Notes: generated by a model not told the origin, from the letters alone. Shown: positions 18,063 through 27,693, counted from the first letter of the stretch. The stretch is DNA of 64,000 bases from Rikenellaceae bacterium (GCA_022766385.1 JALEPJ010000003.1:1-64000), one strand, 5' to 3'. Numbers and translations are program-made.

Positions 18063-18149
18063 ATTTTGTTCCTTAATGATGCTGTTCCGACGCTCCTGCA
18101 AACCTCCTTTGCGCCAATTCTTCGCCCAGAAGAGTACATCCTCCACCTG
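18063..18149 (-). pseudogene. fragment of a second, diverged queH
   Basis: In the minus-strand frame the sequence encodes QVEDVLFWAKNWRKGGLQ and ERRNSIIKEQN. The core NWRKGGLQERR is identical to residues of the intact queH at 859-1524, followed by I-I-[KR]-E as in that protein. Hand alignment of the 51 matching bases shows only about two thirds identity, mostly changed at third positions, so it is not a recent copy. Similarity stops where the PUL's last gene ends. The conserved cysteines before and after are missing. The rest of 18056-18211 holds no gene. Confidence 0.7.
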
Positions 18150-18211
18150 AGCGCAAGTCCATTGCCCCCGAACAAGGGGAGCAGCAGGCATGCAATAGCA
18201 GTTTTATTGTC

Positions 18212-19741
18212 TTAGAAGTATTTATTCTCCTCGCGGTCGAGGGCAATGAAGATGAAAATCATCACGGTAAAGGCCCAGAGCGACGAGCCTCCGTATGACA
18301 GCAGAGGCAATGGAATGCCGATTACCGGCATCAGGCCTATGGTCATTCCAATATTGATGAAGAGATGGGTGAAGATGCAGCTCGCGACGCAGTAGCCGTA
18401 AATGCGCGTAAAGGACTCCCTGCTCTTTTCTGCATCGGATACTATTCGCCATATGAGGAACACGTACAGGGCAATGACGACAAAGCAGCCGACGAAGCCC
18501 CACTCTTCGCCCACGGTGCAGAAGATGAAGTCCGTGGACTGCTCAGGAACGAAGCCGTAAGTGGTTTGAGTGCCATGAAGGAAGCCCTTGCCCATCAAAC
18601 CGCCGGAACCGATTGCGATTTTGGACTGGTTCACGTTGTAACCCGCTCCGGCCAGGTCCTCTTTCATTCCCAGCAGCACCTCGATGCGCGAGCGCTGGTG
18701 GTCCTGAAGCACATTGTTGAATAGGAAGTCGGTTGAGACTATTAGGGCAATGCCGAGGAAAAGCGCTCCAATCGATGCCCAGGTAAAGGTACTCTTCTCC
18801 CTCCAAGCCTTGATCATCATCATAGGAATGCGTATGCCAATCAGCAGAATCAGCAGCCACATAGGCTTGAATCCCAATATAAAGGCCAGTTTGGAGTGAC
18901 CGATGATGGCTTCGCGCACGGAAGGATCCACCTGCCCGATGATGGAAGAGCCCGGTATAATCATCTCGCATAAAGCAGTCCATAATCTTGGCAATAGGGC
19001 CAGAGCCAGCATCAGCGGTGCCTCCCTAAGCAGCCATTGCTTTATCCTGTCATTCTCGTATGCTATGCAGAGGCTGATTGCCGTCAGCAATATGGTCAGG
19101 GACCCGTACGGAGATATGGTGAGAGTCGTGATGAAGAGCAGTATGCACATACCTGCAATGAGGAGAAGCCAGCCCGAGAGCCCCTCACGGTAGAGCATAA
19201 AGATGAATCCCGCATAAACCAGGGCAGAACCGGTCTCGCTTTCTGCAATGATGACCAGCATAGGTATGCCAATTATTGCGGCTATGCTGAGGAAATCCTT
19301 GGCCTTGCTTAGCTTATAATGCGGTTTGCTCATAGTGGCTGCCAGGAGCAATGAGGTTGTAATCTTCGATATTTCAGCCGGTTGGAATTTGATCGGCCCC
19401 AGCTCAAACCAGGAATGGGAACCCTTCGTGTCCTTGGAAACGAAAATAACCAACACGAGCAGGCCCAGGACGAAGAGGTAGGAAGGCGTGGCTATGACTT
19501 CCCAAAGTCGCGGGTTGACAAGGAAGAGTATGATGGCAGCAAGCCCAAGCGAAGTCAGTATCCAGATGAACTGCTTTCCGCTTCTGATGCCCCAGTCGAA
19601 AATGCTGGCCTGATTCTCATAATGTACAGAGGCATAAATGTTTATCCATCCAATAAAGATGAGCAGGAGGTAGCAGATGACCAGCTTCCAGTCAACCGCC
19701 TGTTTCAATCCTCTTTTGTATGTTCTGCTCGGTTCCAGCAT
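18212..19741 (-). CDS. rodA: peptidoglycan polymerase RodA (SEDS family)
   Basis: RodA polymerises lipid II into glycan strands for cylindrical growth with PBP2. The 509-residue protein is polytopic and shows SEDS signatures: the segment SWFELGPIKFQPAEISK, the catalytic-loop region, GMGFLHG-like GKGFLHGTQTTYGFVPEQ with STDFIF, and the final PLPLLSYGGSS. It is longer than E. coli RodA (370) owing to an expanded middle loop, which is usual in Bacteroidetes. It follows mrdA by 7 bases, last gene of the mre operon. Confidence 0.96.
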   Translation of the reverse strand: MLEPSRTYKRGLKQAVDWKLVICYLLLIFIGWINIYASVHYENQASIFDWGIRSGKQFIWILTSLGLAAIILFLVNPRLWEVIATPSYLFVLGLLVLVIFVSKDTKGSHSWFELGPIKFQPAEISKITTSLLLAATMSKPHYKLSKAKDFLSIAAIIGIPMLVIIAESETGSALVYAGFIFMLYREGLSGWLLLIAGMCILLFITTLTISPYGSLTILLTAISLCIAYENDRIKQWLLREAPLMLALALLPRLWTALCEMIIPGSSIIGQVDPSVREAIIGHSKLAFILGFKPMWLLILLIGIRIPMMMIKAWREKSTFTWASIGALFLGIALIVSTDFLFNNVLQDHQRSRIEVLLGMKEDLAGAGYNVNQSKIAIGSGGLMGKGFLHGTQTTYGFVPEQSTDFIFCTVGEEWGFVGCFVVIALYVFLIWRIVSDAEKSRESFTRIYGYCVASCIFTHLFINIGMTIGLMPVIGIPLPLLSYGGSSLWAFTVMIFIFIALDREENKYF

Positions 19742-19748
19742 TATTGTT

Positions 19749-21593
19749 TCAGTCTTTCTTGACCCTTGACATCAGGTCTGCGTTGAGTATTCTGTCCTCG
19801 ACGGCCTTCCTCTCGGGTCTGATGCCGCCGGTAAGGTATTGCTCCATCATAAGAGACGCGATAGGGCAGGCCCAGGTGGCTCCGAAGCCTGCATTCTCGA
19901 TATATGCGGCAATGGCAATCTTCGGGTCGTCCTTCGGTGCGAAGCAAATGAATACGGAGTTGTCGGCTCCTCTCGGGTTCTGTGCAGTTCCAGTCTTTCC
20001 GCACACCTCAATTCCGGGGATTGCAGCAGATGTCGCAGTCGCTCCTCCTTCTCCTCCGCCGTTGACGGCCATATACATTCCGTCAATGACCTTGGCGAAC
20101 TCAGTAGTATCGACCATAGTGTACTGGCGCTCGTGATAAATCTCGTCTATCTTCACGTTTTCCGAGTCCTTGATGATGTGAGGAATAAAGTAATAGCCTC
20201 TGTTGGCGACAGTTGCACAGAGATTTGCTATCTGCAGAGGTGTAACTCCTATCTCACCCTGTCCTATGGAAAGGGATATGATGGTGGAGAACTTCCAGCC
20301 CTTCTTTCCGTATAGTTTGTTATAGTAGTTCGAAGTCGGGATATTGCCACCGAGCTCTGCCGGGAAATCGCTTCCGAGCTTGCGCCCGAAACCGAAGCTG
20401 AGCACATATTCCCTCCACTTGTCGAACGAGTCCTGAATGCTTGAGTACTTCTTGTTTTCAAGTATGTTCCTGAACACGTAGCAGAAGTAGCCGTTGCAGG
20501 AAGTCGCGATCGCGTCGAGAAGCCGCAATGGTGATGCGTGGCTGTGGCAGCCGAGCTTATGGCCATTGCCATAAGGGAAACCGCGGGAGCAAGGGTAGCG
20601 GTCGCTTGGCTGCAGCACTCCCTCTTCGAGTCCGATCAGGCCGTTTACGAGCTTGAAAACAGACCCCGGTGGGTAGGATGCCTGTACGGTGCGGTTGAAC
20701 ATCGGGCGGTAAGGGTCCTTTATCAGCTCGTTGTAGTGCTGGCCTATGTCAGCAAGCTGATCGACGCTGATGCCGGGGCTCGACACCATTGCCAGTATCT
20801 CTCCTGTTTTAGGTTCAATGGCAACGACGCTGCCGACCTTGTTCTGCATCAGGCGCTGGCCGTAGTTCTGGAGGCGGGCGTCGATGGTCGTGACGATGTC
20901 ATTGCCCGGTATGGCTTCCTTGTCCATCTCGCCGTCCTTGTAGGCGGTCTGGATCTGGTTGTGCGAGTCGCGGAGGTACACGTGGTAGCCTTTCTGGCCC
21001 CTCAAATCCTCCTCGCAGACAGCCTCGATTCCCGTCTTGCCTGCATAGTCTCCCGGTCTGTACTTGCCGGGATGCTTCTTGATGTAGTCTGCATCCACTT
21101 CGGAAACGTAGCCGAGCAGATTGCCACCGGCATCGATGGGATAGTCGCGCACGCTGCGCATCTGGCCCTTGAAACCCGGAAACTTGTATTGTACTTCGGC
21201 AAACTTCATATAGGTCTGAGGAGGCACCTGCTTCAGCATAGTCTGGGACTGATAGCCTATGCTCGATCTGTGGCTGCGGTAATAGGCCATCTTGTCGCGG
21301 ATGAACTGTACATCCACGTCGAGGGCCTCGGCCAGGGTCAGGGTGTCGAACTGCTTGACCTCCCTTGGCGTGACAATGATGTCGTATGCGACTTTGTTGC
21401 CGACTATGATTTCTCCGTTCCTGTCGTAGATGATACCCCTCGTGGGGTAGATTTCATCATAGACCATAGAGTTGTTGTCAGAGCTGATTTTGTACTTGTC
21501 CTGAAGTATCTGGATGGTGAACAGCTTGACCAGCAGTATGGAAGCCGCGATTCCGAGTCCGATGAGGAGTTTGTTCTTCCTGTTGATTTCCAT
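19749..21593 (-). CDS. mrdA: penicillin-binding protein 2 (transpeptidase)
   Basis: Class B PBP that cross-links the strands made by RodA during elongation. The 614 residues have one N-terminal membrane helix (LIGLGIAASILLVKLFTIQI), a dimerisation domain, and the transpeptidase domain. The active-site Ser is in PPGSVFKLV (about 310), with SCN in ATSCNGYF and KTGT in CGKTGTAQN (about 531). All three motifs are intact. It sits between mreD (12 bases) and rodA (7 bases). Confidence 0.97.
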   Translation of the reverse strand: MEINRKNKLLIGLGIAASILLVKLFTIQILQDKYKISSDNNSMVYDEIYPTRGIIYDRNGEIIVGNKVAYDIIVTPREVKQFDTLTLAEALDVDVQFIRDKMAYYRSHRSSIGYQSQTMLKQVPPQTYMKFAEVQYKFPGFKGQMRSVRDYPIDAGGNLLGYVSEVDADYIKKHPGKYRPGDYAGKTGIEAVCEEDLRGQKGYHVYLRDSHNQIQTAYKDGEMDKEAIPGNDIVTTIDARLQNYGQRLMQNKVGSVVAIEPKTGEILAMVSSPGISVDQLADIGQHYNELIKDPYRPMFNRTVQASYPPGSVFKLVNGLIGLEEGVLQPSDRYPCSRGFPYGNGHKLGCHSHASPLRLLDAIATSCNGYFCYVFRNILENKKYSSIQDSFDKWREYVLSFGFGRKLGSDFPAELGGNIPTSNYYNKLYGKKGWKFSTIISLSIGQGEIGVTPLQIANLCATVANRGYYFIPHIIKDSENVKIDEIYHERQYTMVDTTEFAKVIDGMYMAVNGGGEGGATATSAAIPGIEVCGKTGTAQNPRGADNSVFICFAPKDDPKIAIAAYIENAGFGATWACPIASLMMEQYLTGGIRPERKAVEDRILNADLMSRVKKD

Positions 21594-21605
21594 ATCGCAG
21601 ACCCT

Positions 21606-22127
21606 TTATCTGTTGGTGGAATACTTTTCTGGCTCCAGAATGTCAACAACGAGCAATGACAGCAGGAAACCCAGCAGAAGCGAGGCTTCGAAACGGGCGG
21701 CTGTGAACCAGAATGGCCTGGTACCGGCCCCGTCCAGCCAGAGGTACACTATCAGGAAGAGGCTCTGTGCCATGATCAGTATCAGGGAAATCTTCCAAAT
21801 GCCCTGGCGCGGGATGGATATGTCCTCTTCGCGTGCAAACACTTCATCGCCGCAGACCAGCCTGATGATGCCGAAACGGAGCAATGCTACAGGGAGCAAA
21901 GCCGCTATGTTCAGACCTATCACGCCATCAGCGAAGAAATCCACTGCAAAGGCAGAAATGAAAGAGATGATCAGCGTGGCTACAGTGTCCCTCTTGATAG
22001 GTATCATCATAATCATCGCCGGAAGTATGGACAGGGTCACGAACTGTGTGAGTCTGAAGAAGTTATAGATGCAGACCTGCCCTATCAGCAGGAGTATGAA
22101 CGCGAACAGGAAACGGTTCTTTTTCAT
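21606..22127 (-). CDS. mreD: rod-shape-determining protein MreD
   Basis: A small polytopic inner-membrane protein (173 residues, about five or six hydrophobic segments) linking MreC to the elongation machinery. MreD sequences are weakly conserved; assignment rests on size, topology and its place between mreC (overlap of 4 bases, ATGA type) and mrdA. Confidence 0.9.
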   Translation of the reverse strand: MKKNRFLFAFILLLIGQVCIYNFFRLTQFVTLSILPAMIMMIPIKRDTVATLIISFISAFAVDFFADGVIGLNIAALLPVALLRFGIIRLVCGDEVFAREEDISIPRQGIWKISLILIMAQSLFLIVYLWLDGAGTRPFWFTAARFEASLLLGFLLSLLVVDILEPEKYSTNR

Positions 22128-22969
22128 TTGTCCTTGACCACCCCCTCCTCAAGGCTCTCCAGAAACAGAATCTCATCGCGCCCGTTGTTTACCGCAATGG
22201 TGACGAAGCGCAGGGCTGAGAAACTCTGGAACAATTTGACTTTGATTTCATTGACAGCGCCGTTGACGATGCGTGACTCTCCTGCTACGCCGAGCGGAAT
22301 ATCAGCCGGGAAGATGGATGAGAAGCCGCTGGTCCAGACAGTGTCACCGGGTGCGAACTTGTATTGGAGAGGAATCTCCTTCAGTATAGCCCCATCCGAA
22401 CTGATGCCGTCCCAGACGAGAGGCCCGATAGCACCCTCGTTGCCCAGGCGTGCACTGATGCTGACTCCGCTGTTCATAAAGGACAATCCGTAGGAATAGT
22501 GTTTGTCGACGGCGTCAATGATGCCGACTATGCCGTTGCCGGTTATGACCCCGGACTGTGCGCTGATGCCGTCCTCGGAGCCCTTGTTCAGGATGAAGTA
22601 GTTATGCTGTTTGTTTCTGCTGAGTTTCACTATGCTCGCCGGTATGAAACTGAATTCGGATTCTGAGGCAAGACTGTCGGTGAACGCGCTGTTCTTTTCC
22701 ATAGCCTCCATCCTGCGGTAAGCCCTCAGTTCCTCCGCGAGCCTGAAATTCTCCTCCGAGAGTCTCTCGTTTTCGCGCCCGAGACTGAAGTAATGGGCAA
22801 TGCTTTCGCTACCGCCCCAGAGCATAGCCATGACACGGTGTGAGACCTTGTCAATCCATATTCCCTGCAGTTGTCCTGACCTTTTTAGCATAGCGAACGC
22901 AGCAATCTCCATCAGAATGAAAATTGCTGCGCCAAGTATCCGGTATCCAATCTTCTGTTTCCGGGCCAT
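22124..22969 (-). CDS. mreC: rod-shape-determining protein MreC
   Basis: Periplasmic scaffold that activates PBP2/RodA. The 281 residues have an N-terminal membrane helix (IFILMEIAAFAML), a coiled coil (ENERLSEENFRLAEELRAYR, about 63-85), and the two beta-barrel domains with the typical NKGSEDGI and GVITGNGIVGII patterns (about 130-155). Start codon 3 bases after mreB. Confidence 0.95.
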   Translation of the reverse strand: MARKQKIGYRILGAAIFILMEIAAFAMLKRSGQLQGIWIDKVSHRVMAMLWGGSESIAHYFSLGRENERLSEENFRLAEELRAYRRMEAMEKNSAFTDSLASESEFSFIPASIVKLSRNKQHNYFILNKGSEDGISAQSGVITGNGIVGIIDAVDKHYSYGLSFMNSGVSISARLGNEGAIGPLVWDGISSDGAILKEIPLQYKFAPGDTVWTSGFSSIFPADIPLGVAGESRIVNGAVNEIKVKLFQSFSALRFVTIAVNNGRDEILFLESLEEGVVKDK

Positions 22970-22972
22970 CTG

Positions 22973-24004
22973 CTATCTCATCAGGAAGGAATAGTTCTCA
23001 GTATTCTTGAGTGCCATACAGGTACCTCTGGCCACTGCGTGAAGAGGGTCTTCCGCAACGTGGAAAGGAATGTTCACCTTCTCTGAGAACCTCTTGGCCA
23101 GGCCCCTGAGGAGCGCGCCGCCACCTGATAGGAAGATGCCGTTCTCCACAATGTCGGAATACAGCTCCGGAGGAGTCTGTTCAAGGACGTGGAGTATCGA
23201 TGTTTCGATTTTTGCGATGGACTTGTCGAGGCAGTGCGCTATCTCCTGGTAGGTGATGGTAGCCTCAACAGGATGAGCGGTCATAAGGTTTGGTCCCTTG
23301 ACGATGATAGGGTCCGGTTCCAGTTCATCGCTGCCGAGGTCAGGAGTGACTGCTCCGACAGTAATCTTGATTTTTTCCGCGGTAATCTCGCCTACGCGTA
23401 TATTGTGCTGCTGGCGGAGATAGTACTGGATGTCGCTTGTGAATACATCGCCCGCAGTACGTATGCTGTCCTGGAGCACAAGACCTCCGAGGGAGATGAC
23501 CGCTATCTCGGTGGTACCTCCTCCGATGTCGACGACCATATTGCCCTTAGGCGCCTCTACGTCCAGGCCAATACCCAGCGCAGCGGCCATAGGCTCGAAA
23601 ATGAGATATACGTCGCGACCTCCCGCATGCTCCGAAGAGTCACGTACGGCCCTGATTTCCACTTCGGTAGAGCCTGAAGGAATGCCCACCACGATCTTGA
23701 TGTTCGGGGTGAAAAGTGATTTGCGAGAGCTGTTTACCTGCTTGATGAAACCGCGTATCATCATCTCGGCGGCATTGAAGTCGGCAATCACACCGTCTCT
23801 GAGGGGACGTATGGTCTTGATGCCAGGGTTGATTCTTTCGTGCATCAGCTTGGCCTTCTGGCCGATGGCAATGCACTTGCCTGTATTGTTGTCAACGGCT
23901 ACAATGCTTGGCTCGTCCAGGGCAATCTTGTTGTTCTGGAAGATGATGGTATTGGCCGTGCCGAGGTCCATTGCCAGCTCTTGAGTCAAAAATGAAAATG
24001 CCAT
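22973..24004 (-). CDS. mreB: actin-like cell-shape protein MreB
   Basis: Bacterial actin that orients cell-wall synthesis. The 343-residue sequence is full length. It has the phosphate-1 motif (MDLGTANTIIF), phosphate-2 (MVVDIGGGTTEIAVIS) and the adenosine motif (FLSGGGALLRGLAKR). An amphipathic N terminus (MAFSFLTQELA) is seen. First gene of a five-gene operon reading toward rodA. Divergent from ispD with an 83-base gap. Confidence 0.98.
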   Translation of the reverse strand: MAFSFLTQELAMDLGTANTIIFQNNKIALDEPSIVAVDNNTGKCIAIGQKAKLMHERINPGIKTIRPLRDGVIADFNAAEMMIRGFIKQVNSSRKSLFTPNIKIVVGIPSGSTEVEIRAVRDSSEHAGGRDVYLIFEPMAAALGIGLDVEAPKGNMVVDIGGGTTEIAVISLGGLVLQDSIRTAGDVFTSDIQYYLRQQHNIRVGEITAEKIKITVGAVTPDLGSDELEPDPIIVKGPNLMTAHPVEATITYQEIAHCLDKSIAKIETSILHVLEQTPPELYSDIVENGIFLSGGGALLRGLAKRFSEKVNIPFHVAEDPLHAVARGTCMALKNTENYSFLMR

Positions 24005-24059
24005 TTTATTTGTTGTCTGATTAGTTTTCTTTCAAAGTTGTAAAATTACGAAAAAAACC

Positions 24060-24067
24060 TAAATTTG
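24060..24067 (+). promoter_or_regulatory. -7 element for ispD
   Basis: TAAATTTG, a match to TAnnTTTG, 20 bases before the ispD ATG. The 83-base gap must also carry the mreB promoter on the other strand. Confidence 0.55.
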
Positions 24068-24087
24068 CGGGAGTTTTTCAGGAGAAA

Positions 24088-24807
24088 ATGGAGAAAAATA
24101 AATACGTCATCGTTATGGCCGCCGGTCACGGCTCCAGAATGGGCGCCGCCATTCCTAAACAGTTCATCGAATTGGAGGGCAAACCGATACTCCAAAGGAC
24201 CATAGAAAAATTCGCTTATGCTGTACCGGACATCAAGGTGGTGACCGTACTGCCCAAGGACTATGTCGAGGGCTGGAAAAGCCTTTGCAACCAAAACAAT
24301 TTTTACTTTCCCCAGCAGCTGGTTGAAGGAGGCATCACACGCTTCCATTCCGTACGCAATGCCTTGTCCAGAATACCTGACGGAGCACTGGTAGCCATCC
24401 ACGACGGTGTACGTCCTTTGGTAACTCCTGAACTTATCCGGAGGATGTTCGAGCGTATGTCCCGCGAAAGGGCCATTATCCCCGTATTGCCTTCAGTGGA
24501 TACCCTGAAAGCAGTAAGGGCGGAGAAGGATCAGGATGGAAAGACTGTGCTGCACAGCATTCCGGGCGTGGTTCTCGACCGCTCTGAAATATACAGGGCC
24601 CAGACACCTCAAATTTTCCATTCGGAAGATATCAAGAGGGCATACGAGCAGGCTTACGACACGGCATTTACCGATGATGCCAGCGTAGCCGAAAAAATGA
24701 ATATACCCCTCTCCTACATTGAAGGAGAGAGGTACAATATCAAAATCACAACCAAGGATGACCTGGATTTCGCGAAAGCTATTCTGTCATTGGAGATAAT
24801 GGTCTAA
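24088..24807 (+). CDS. ispD: 2-C-methyl-D-erythritol 4-phosphate cytidylyltransferase
   Basis: Third step of the MEP isoprenoid pathway: couples MEP with CTP. The 239 residues show the nucleotide-binding start MAAGHGSRMGAAIPKQF with the conserved Arg and Lys, then HDGVRPLVTPELI and a TDDASVAE motif near the C terminus. Length is standard. Its last 29 bases overlap the 3' end of the convergent Lrp gene. Confidence 0.96.
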   Translation: MEKNKYVIVMAAGHGSRMGAAIPKQFIELEGKPILQRTIEKFAYAVPDIKVVTVLPKDYVEGWKSLCNQNNFYFPQQLVEGGITRFHSVRNALSRIPDGALVAIHDGVRPLVTPELIRRMFERMSRERAIIPVLPSVDTLKAVRAEKDQDGKTVLHSIPGVVLDRSEIYRAQTPQIFHSEDIKRAYEQAYDTAFTDDASVAEKMNIPLSYIEGERYNIKITTKDDLDFAKAILSLEIMV

Positions 24808-25288
24808 AGCTGGCCTTTTCATAGCCCTTCACCCAAACCTGACGCTCGAAGGCCTCGTCCAAAGAAATCATAGTGTCCGTGGACTGAATGAAAGGAATTT
24901 TCTGGATTTCGGTCAGCAATACCTGCATAAGATGTTCATTGTCAAAGCAATACAGCTTAAGCAGCAGGGATGCTCTGCCGGTTACGAAATGACACTCGAC
25001 TATTTCCGGAATGTGTTTCAGAGAGTTGACCACATCCCTGTATTTGTTGGCCTCAGAAATGGTCACACTGATGAATGCGCATACGTTCAAACCCAAAGCG
25101 CGGGGCTTCACAAGCAGGCGCGAACCTGTTATAACACCGTTTGATTCAAGTTTTCTGACCCTCTGGTGTATGGCTGCACCGGACACACCGCATTCCCTGG
25201 CTATCTCCAGGAAAGGCATACGTGCATTGTTTACGAGAAAAGACAGAATCTTCTGGTCTATTTCATCAATTTGGTAAGACGAAGACAT
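24779..25288 (-). CDS. Lrp/AsnC family transcriptional regulator
   Basis: A 169-residue regulator with the N-terminal winged helix-turn-helix (IDQKILSFLVNNARMPFLEI, then GVSGAAIHQRVRKLE) and the C-terminal RAM effector-binding domain (VCAFISVTI, then ECHFVTGRASLLLKLYC). Such proteins commonly respond to amino acids. It is somewhat longer than Lrp because of a charged C-terminal tail (WVKGYEKASFRPLS), which is the part overlapping ispD. Target genes cannot be told from context. Confidence 0.93.
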   Translation of the reverse strand: MSSSYQIDEIDQKILSFLVNNARMPFLEIARECGVSGAAIHQRVRKLESNGVITGSRLLVKPRALGLNVCAFISVTISEANKYRDVVNSLKHIPEIVECHFVTGRASLLLKLYCFDNEHLMQVLLTEIQKIPFIQSTDTMISLDEAFERQVWVKGYEKASFRPLSPMTE

Positions 25289-25320
25289 CTATGCAAACAA
25301 ATTTTAAGCATTTATGTGGG

Positions 25321-25328
25321 CAAAATTA
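25321..25328 (-). promoter_or_regulatory. -7 element for the Lrp-family gene
   Basis: The minus strand reads TAATTTTG, matching TAnnTTTG, about 33 bases before the start codon in an A/T-rich gap. Confidence 0.5.
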
Positions 25329-25374
25329 ATAAAATAATTTTAAATCAAAATCTTAGCCCGCTTAAAATTGAAAC

Positions 25375-27693
25375 TTACTTCGCTTTTCTGAAGCTTTTTC
25401 TCTTCTTTGAAGTAGGCTCGGACTCCGCTATAATCCGTTTGCAGTCCTCCTCTGTCAGTGTCGCGGCATCGGTTCCCTTAGGGATTTTATAATTGGAATT
25501 GGCGTGCTTGATATATGGTCCGTAACGTCCGGCAATGACCTTGATATCGCTCTCTTCGAATTCCATAATGGACTCGTTTCCAGATTTATTTGAGCTGGCT
25601 GCGTCAATCAGGACTATGCATTCCTCGAGGCTGATCTTCAGCGGGTCGGTGCCTCTCGGCAGGGAAACATTGCTCTCGCCGTATTTCAGATAAGGACCGT
25701 AAGGGCCTTTGGTGGCAATGACATCGGTCCCGTTGTAGCTTCCGACAGTCCTCGGCAGCTGTAACAGTTTCAGAGCGTCTTCCAAAGTGATGTTCTCTAT
25801 CAATTGCCCCTTACCCAAGCTGGCGAACTGGCGGTTCTCACCTTCGCCCTTCTGGACATATGCTCCGAACTGGCCGAACTTGGCCACTATCATCTGCCCG
25901 TCCGCAGGGTCAATGCCGATTTCGCGTGAAACCTTGTTGTACTGGCCGTCGCTGAGGGATTCCTGCACCTTCGTGTGGAAAGGGGCATAGAATTCCGCTA
26001 TGACATTGTTCCATACCTTGTTGCCCTCGGCGATGAGGTCGAAGTCCTTCTCGACATTGGCGGTGAAATCGTAGTTCAGTATATCCGGGAAATTCTTGAC
26101 CAGGAAATCTGTCACGATCAGTCCAAGTTCCTGAGGGAGAAGCTTGTTCTTCTCTGCGCCTGCAATTTCCGTCTTTTCCACCTTGCTGATGACTCCAGCC
26201 TTCAGGCAGAGATTCACCACAGGCATTTTCACGCCCTCCTTGTCTCCTTTGACGATGTAGCTGCGGCCGTTGGCAAGGGTGCTGATGATGGATGCCCAGG
26301 TCGAAGGACGGCCGATGGCGAGCTCCTCCAGCTTCTTGACCAAAGTTCCCTCCGAATAGCGCGGAGGCGCCTGAGTGTATTTGCAGTCGGCATTTATGCT
26401 TTTGGCAATCATAACATTGCCCGGCTCCAGCTTCGGGAGCTTGATCTGCTCATCGTTTTCCTCCTCGTCGTCGCGGCCCTCCATATAGACTTTCAGGAAG
26501 CCGTCGAACAGCACCCTTGATGCCTGGAGAGCGAATTGCTCGCTGCGCTTGTCGGAATTGATTTTCACGCTGGTGTTCACCAGCTTGGCGTCGGCCATCT
26601 GTGATGCGACTGTCCTTTTCCAGATCAGCGAATAGAGCTTCTGCTCCTGAGCGCTGCCCTCGATGCTGACATTGTCAATGTAGGTCGGTCTGATGGCTTC
26701 GTGCGCCTCCTGTGCGCCTTTTGCCTTGGTGCGGTATTGCCTCGGATTAGAATATTCGCTTCCGTAGTTGTTGACGATGAAATCCTTGGCGGTATTGATG
26801 GCAAGGGACGACAGATTGGTCGAGTCGGTTCTCATATAGGTGATGAGACCCCTCTCGTAGAGGCTCTGGGCCACTCTCATCGTGACGCTGACCGGCATAT
26901 GAAGCTTGCGCACCGCCTCCTGCTGGAGGGTCGAAGTCGTGAACGGAGGTGCAGGATATCTATTGCCCTCCTTCTCCTCCACCGAAGCTACGGTGAATCT
27001 GGCTCCAATACAGTCCTCAAGGAACTTACCTGCCTCGTCAAGGCCCTTGAAACGGGTGTCTAGAGTCGCTTTCAGCTTGACAGAAGCAGGCGCTCCCTCT
27101 GGATTGAAAATGCCCTCCACCTTATAAAAAGGCTCGTGCCGGAAGGCCATAATCTCCTTTTCCCTGTCAACTATGAGGCGCAATGCCACCGATTGCACAC
27201 GGCCGGCGGAAAGATTGCGCTGAACTTTGCGCCAGAGCACGGGTGAAAGCTCAAAGCCGACCAGTCGGTCGAGCACCCTTCTCGCCTGCTGTGCATTGAC
27301 GAGGTCCATATTGATATGCTTGGGATTCTTTACTGCGTTCTGGATCGCGTCCTTGGTAATCTCGTGGAAGGTGATTCTCCTTGTCTTCAAAGGGTCCAGT
27401 CCCAAAGTCTCGCAAAGGTGCCATGAAATGGCCTCTCCTTCGCGGTCTTCATCGGATGCAAGCCATACTGTATCAGCGGCTTCTACATCTTTTTTGAGCT
27501 CAGCCACCACCTTCTTCTTGTCTGCCGGAATCACATACTCCGGAATGAAGCCGTGCTCCACATCTATGCTCATTCTGTTGTCCTGAAGGTCGCGGATATG
27601 ACCGAAACTGGCCTTTACAATGAAATCATTTCCAAGATATTTCTTGATTGTCTTCGCCTTGGACGGAGACTCTACTATCACCAAATTCCCCAT
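25375..27693 (-). CDS. topA: DNA topoisomerase I (type IA)
   Basis: Relaxes negative supercoils. The start is set at 27693, where MGNLVIVESPSKAKTI opens the Toprim domain; an upstream in-frame extension of 17 residues is unlikely and would cover the leader. 772 residues. Visible are the Toprim acidic motif (ASDEDREGEAISWH), the catalytic Tyr in GLITYMRTDSTN, and C-terminal repeats FGQFGAYVQ, YGPYLKYG and RYGPYIKH. These repeats replace zinc fingers, as in other Bacteroidetes TopA. The tail is Lys/Arg rich. Confidence 0.97.
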   Translation of the reverse strand: MGNLVIVESPSKAKTIKKYLGNDFIVKASFGHIRDLQDNRMSIDVEHGFIPEYVIPADKKKVVAELKKDVEAADTVWLASDEDREGEAISWHLCETLGLDPLKTRRITFHEITKDAIQNAVKNPKHINMDLVNAQQARRVLDRLVGFELSPVLWRKVQRNLSAGRVQSVALRLIVDREKEIMAFRHEPFYKVEGIFNPEGAPASVKLKATLDTRFKGLDEAGKFLEDCIGARFTVASVEEKEGNRYPAPPFTTSTLQQEAVRKLHMPVSVTMRVAQSLYERGLITYMRTDSTNLSSLAINTAKDFIVNNYGSEYSNPRQYRTKAKGAQEAHEAIRPTYIDNVSIEGSAQEQKLYSLIWKRTVASQMADAKLVNTSVKINSDKRSEQFALQASRVLFDGFLKVYMEGRDDEEENDEQIKLPKLEPGNVMIAKSINADCKYTQAPPRYSEGTLVKKLEELAIGRPSTWASIISTLANGRSYIVKGDKEGVKMPVVNLCLKAGVISKVEKTEIAGAEKNKLLPQELGLIVTDFLVKNFPDILNYDFTANVEKDFDLIAEGNKVWNNVIAEFYAPFHTKVQESLSDGQYNKVSREIGIDPADGQMIVAKFGQFGAYVQKGEGENRQFASLGKGQLIENITLEDALKLLQLPRTVGSYNGTDVIATKGPYGPYLKYGESNVSLPRGTDPLKISLEECIVLIDAASSNKSGNESIMEFEESDIKVIAGRYGPYIKHANSNYKIPKGTDAATLTEEDCKRIIAESEPTSKKRKSFRKAK

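Noticed and set aside
20538..21659. Plus-strand open frame of 373 codons
   Set aside because: It is wholly antisense to mrdA, whose transpeptidase motifs are intact; the long frame is a by-product of codon bias.
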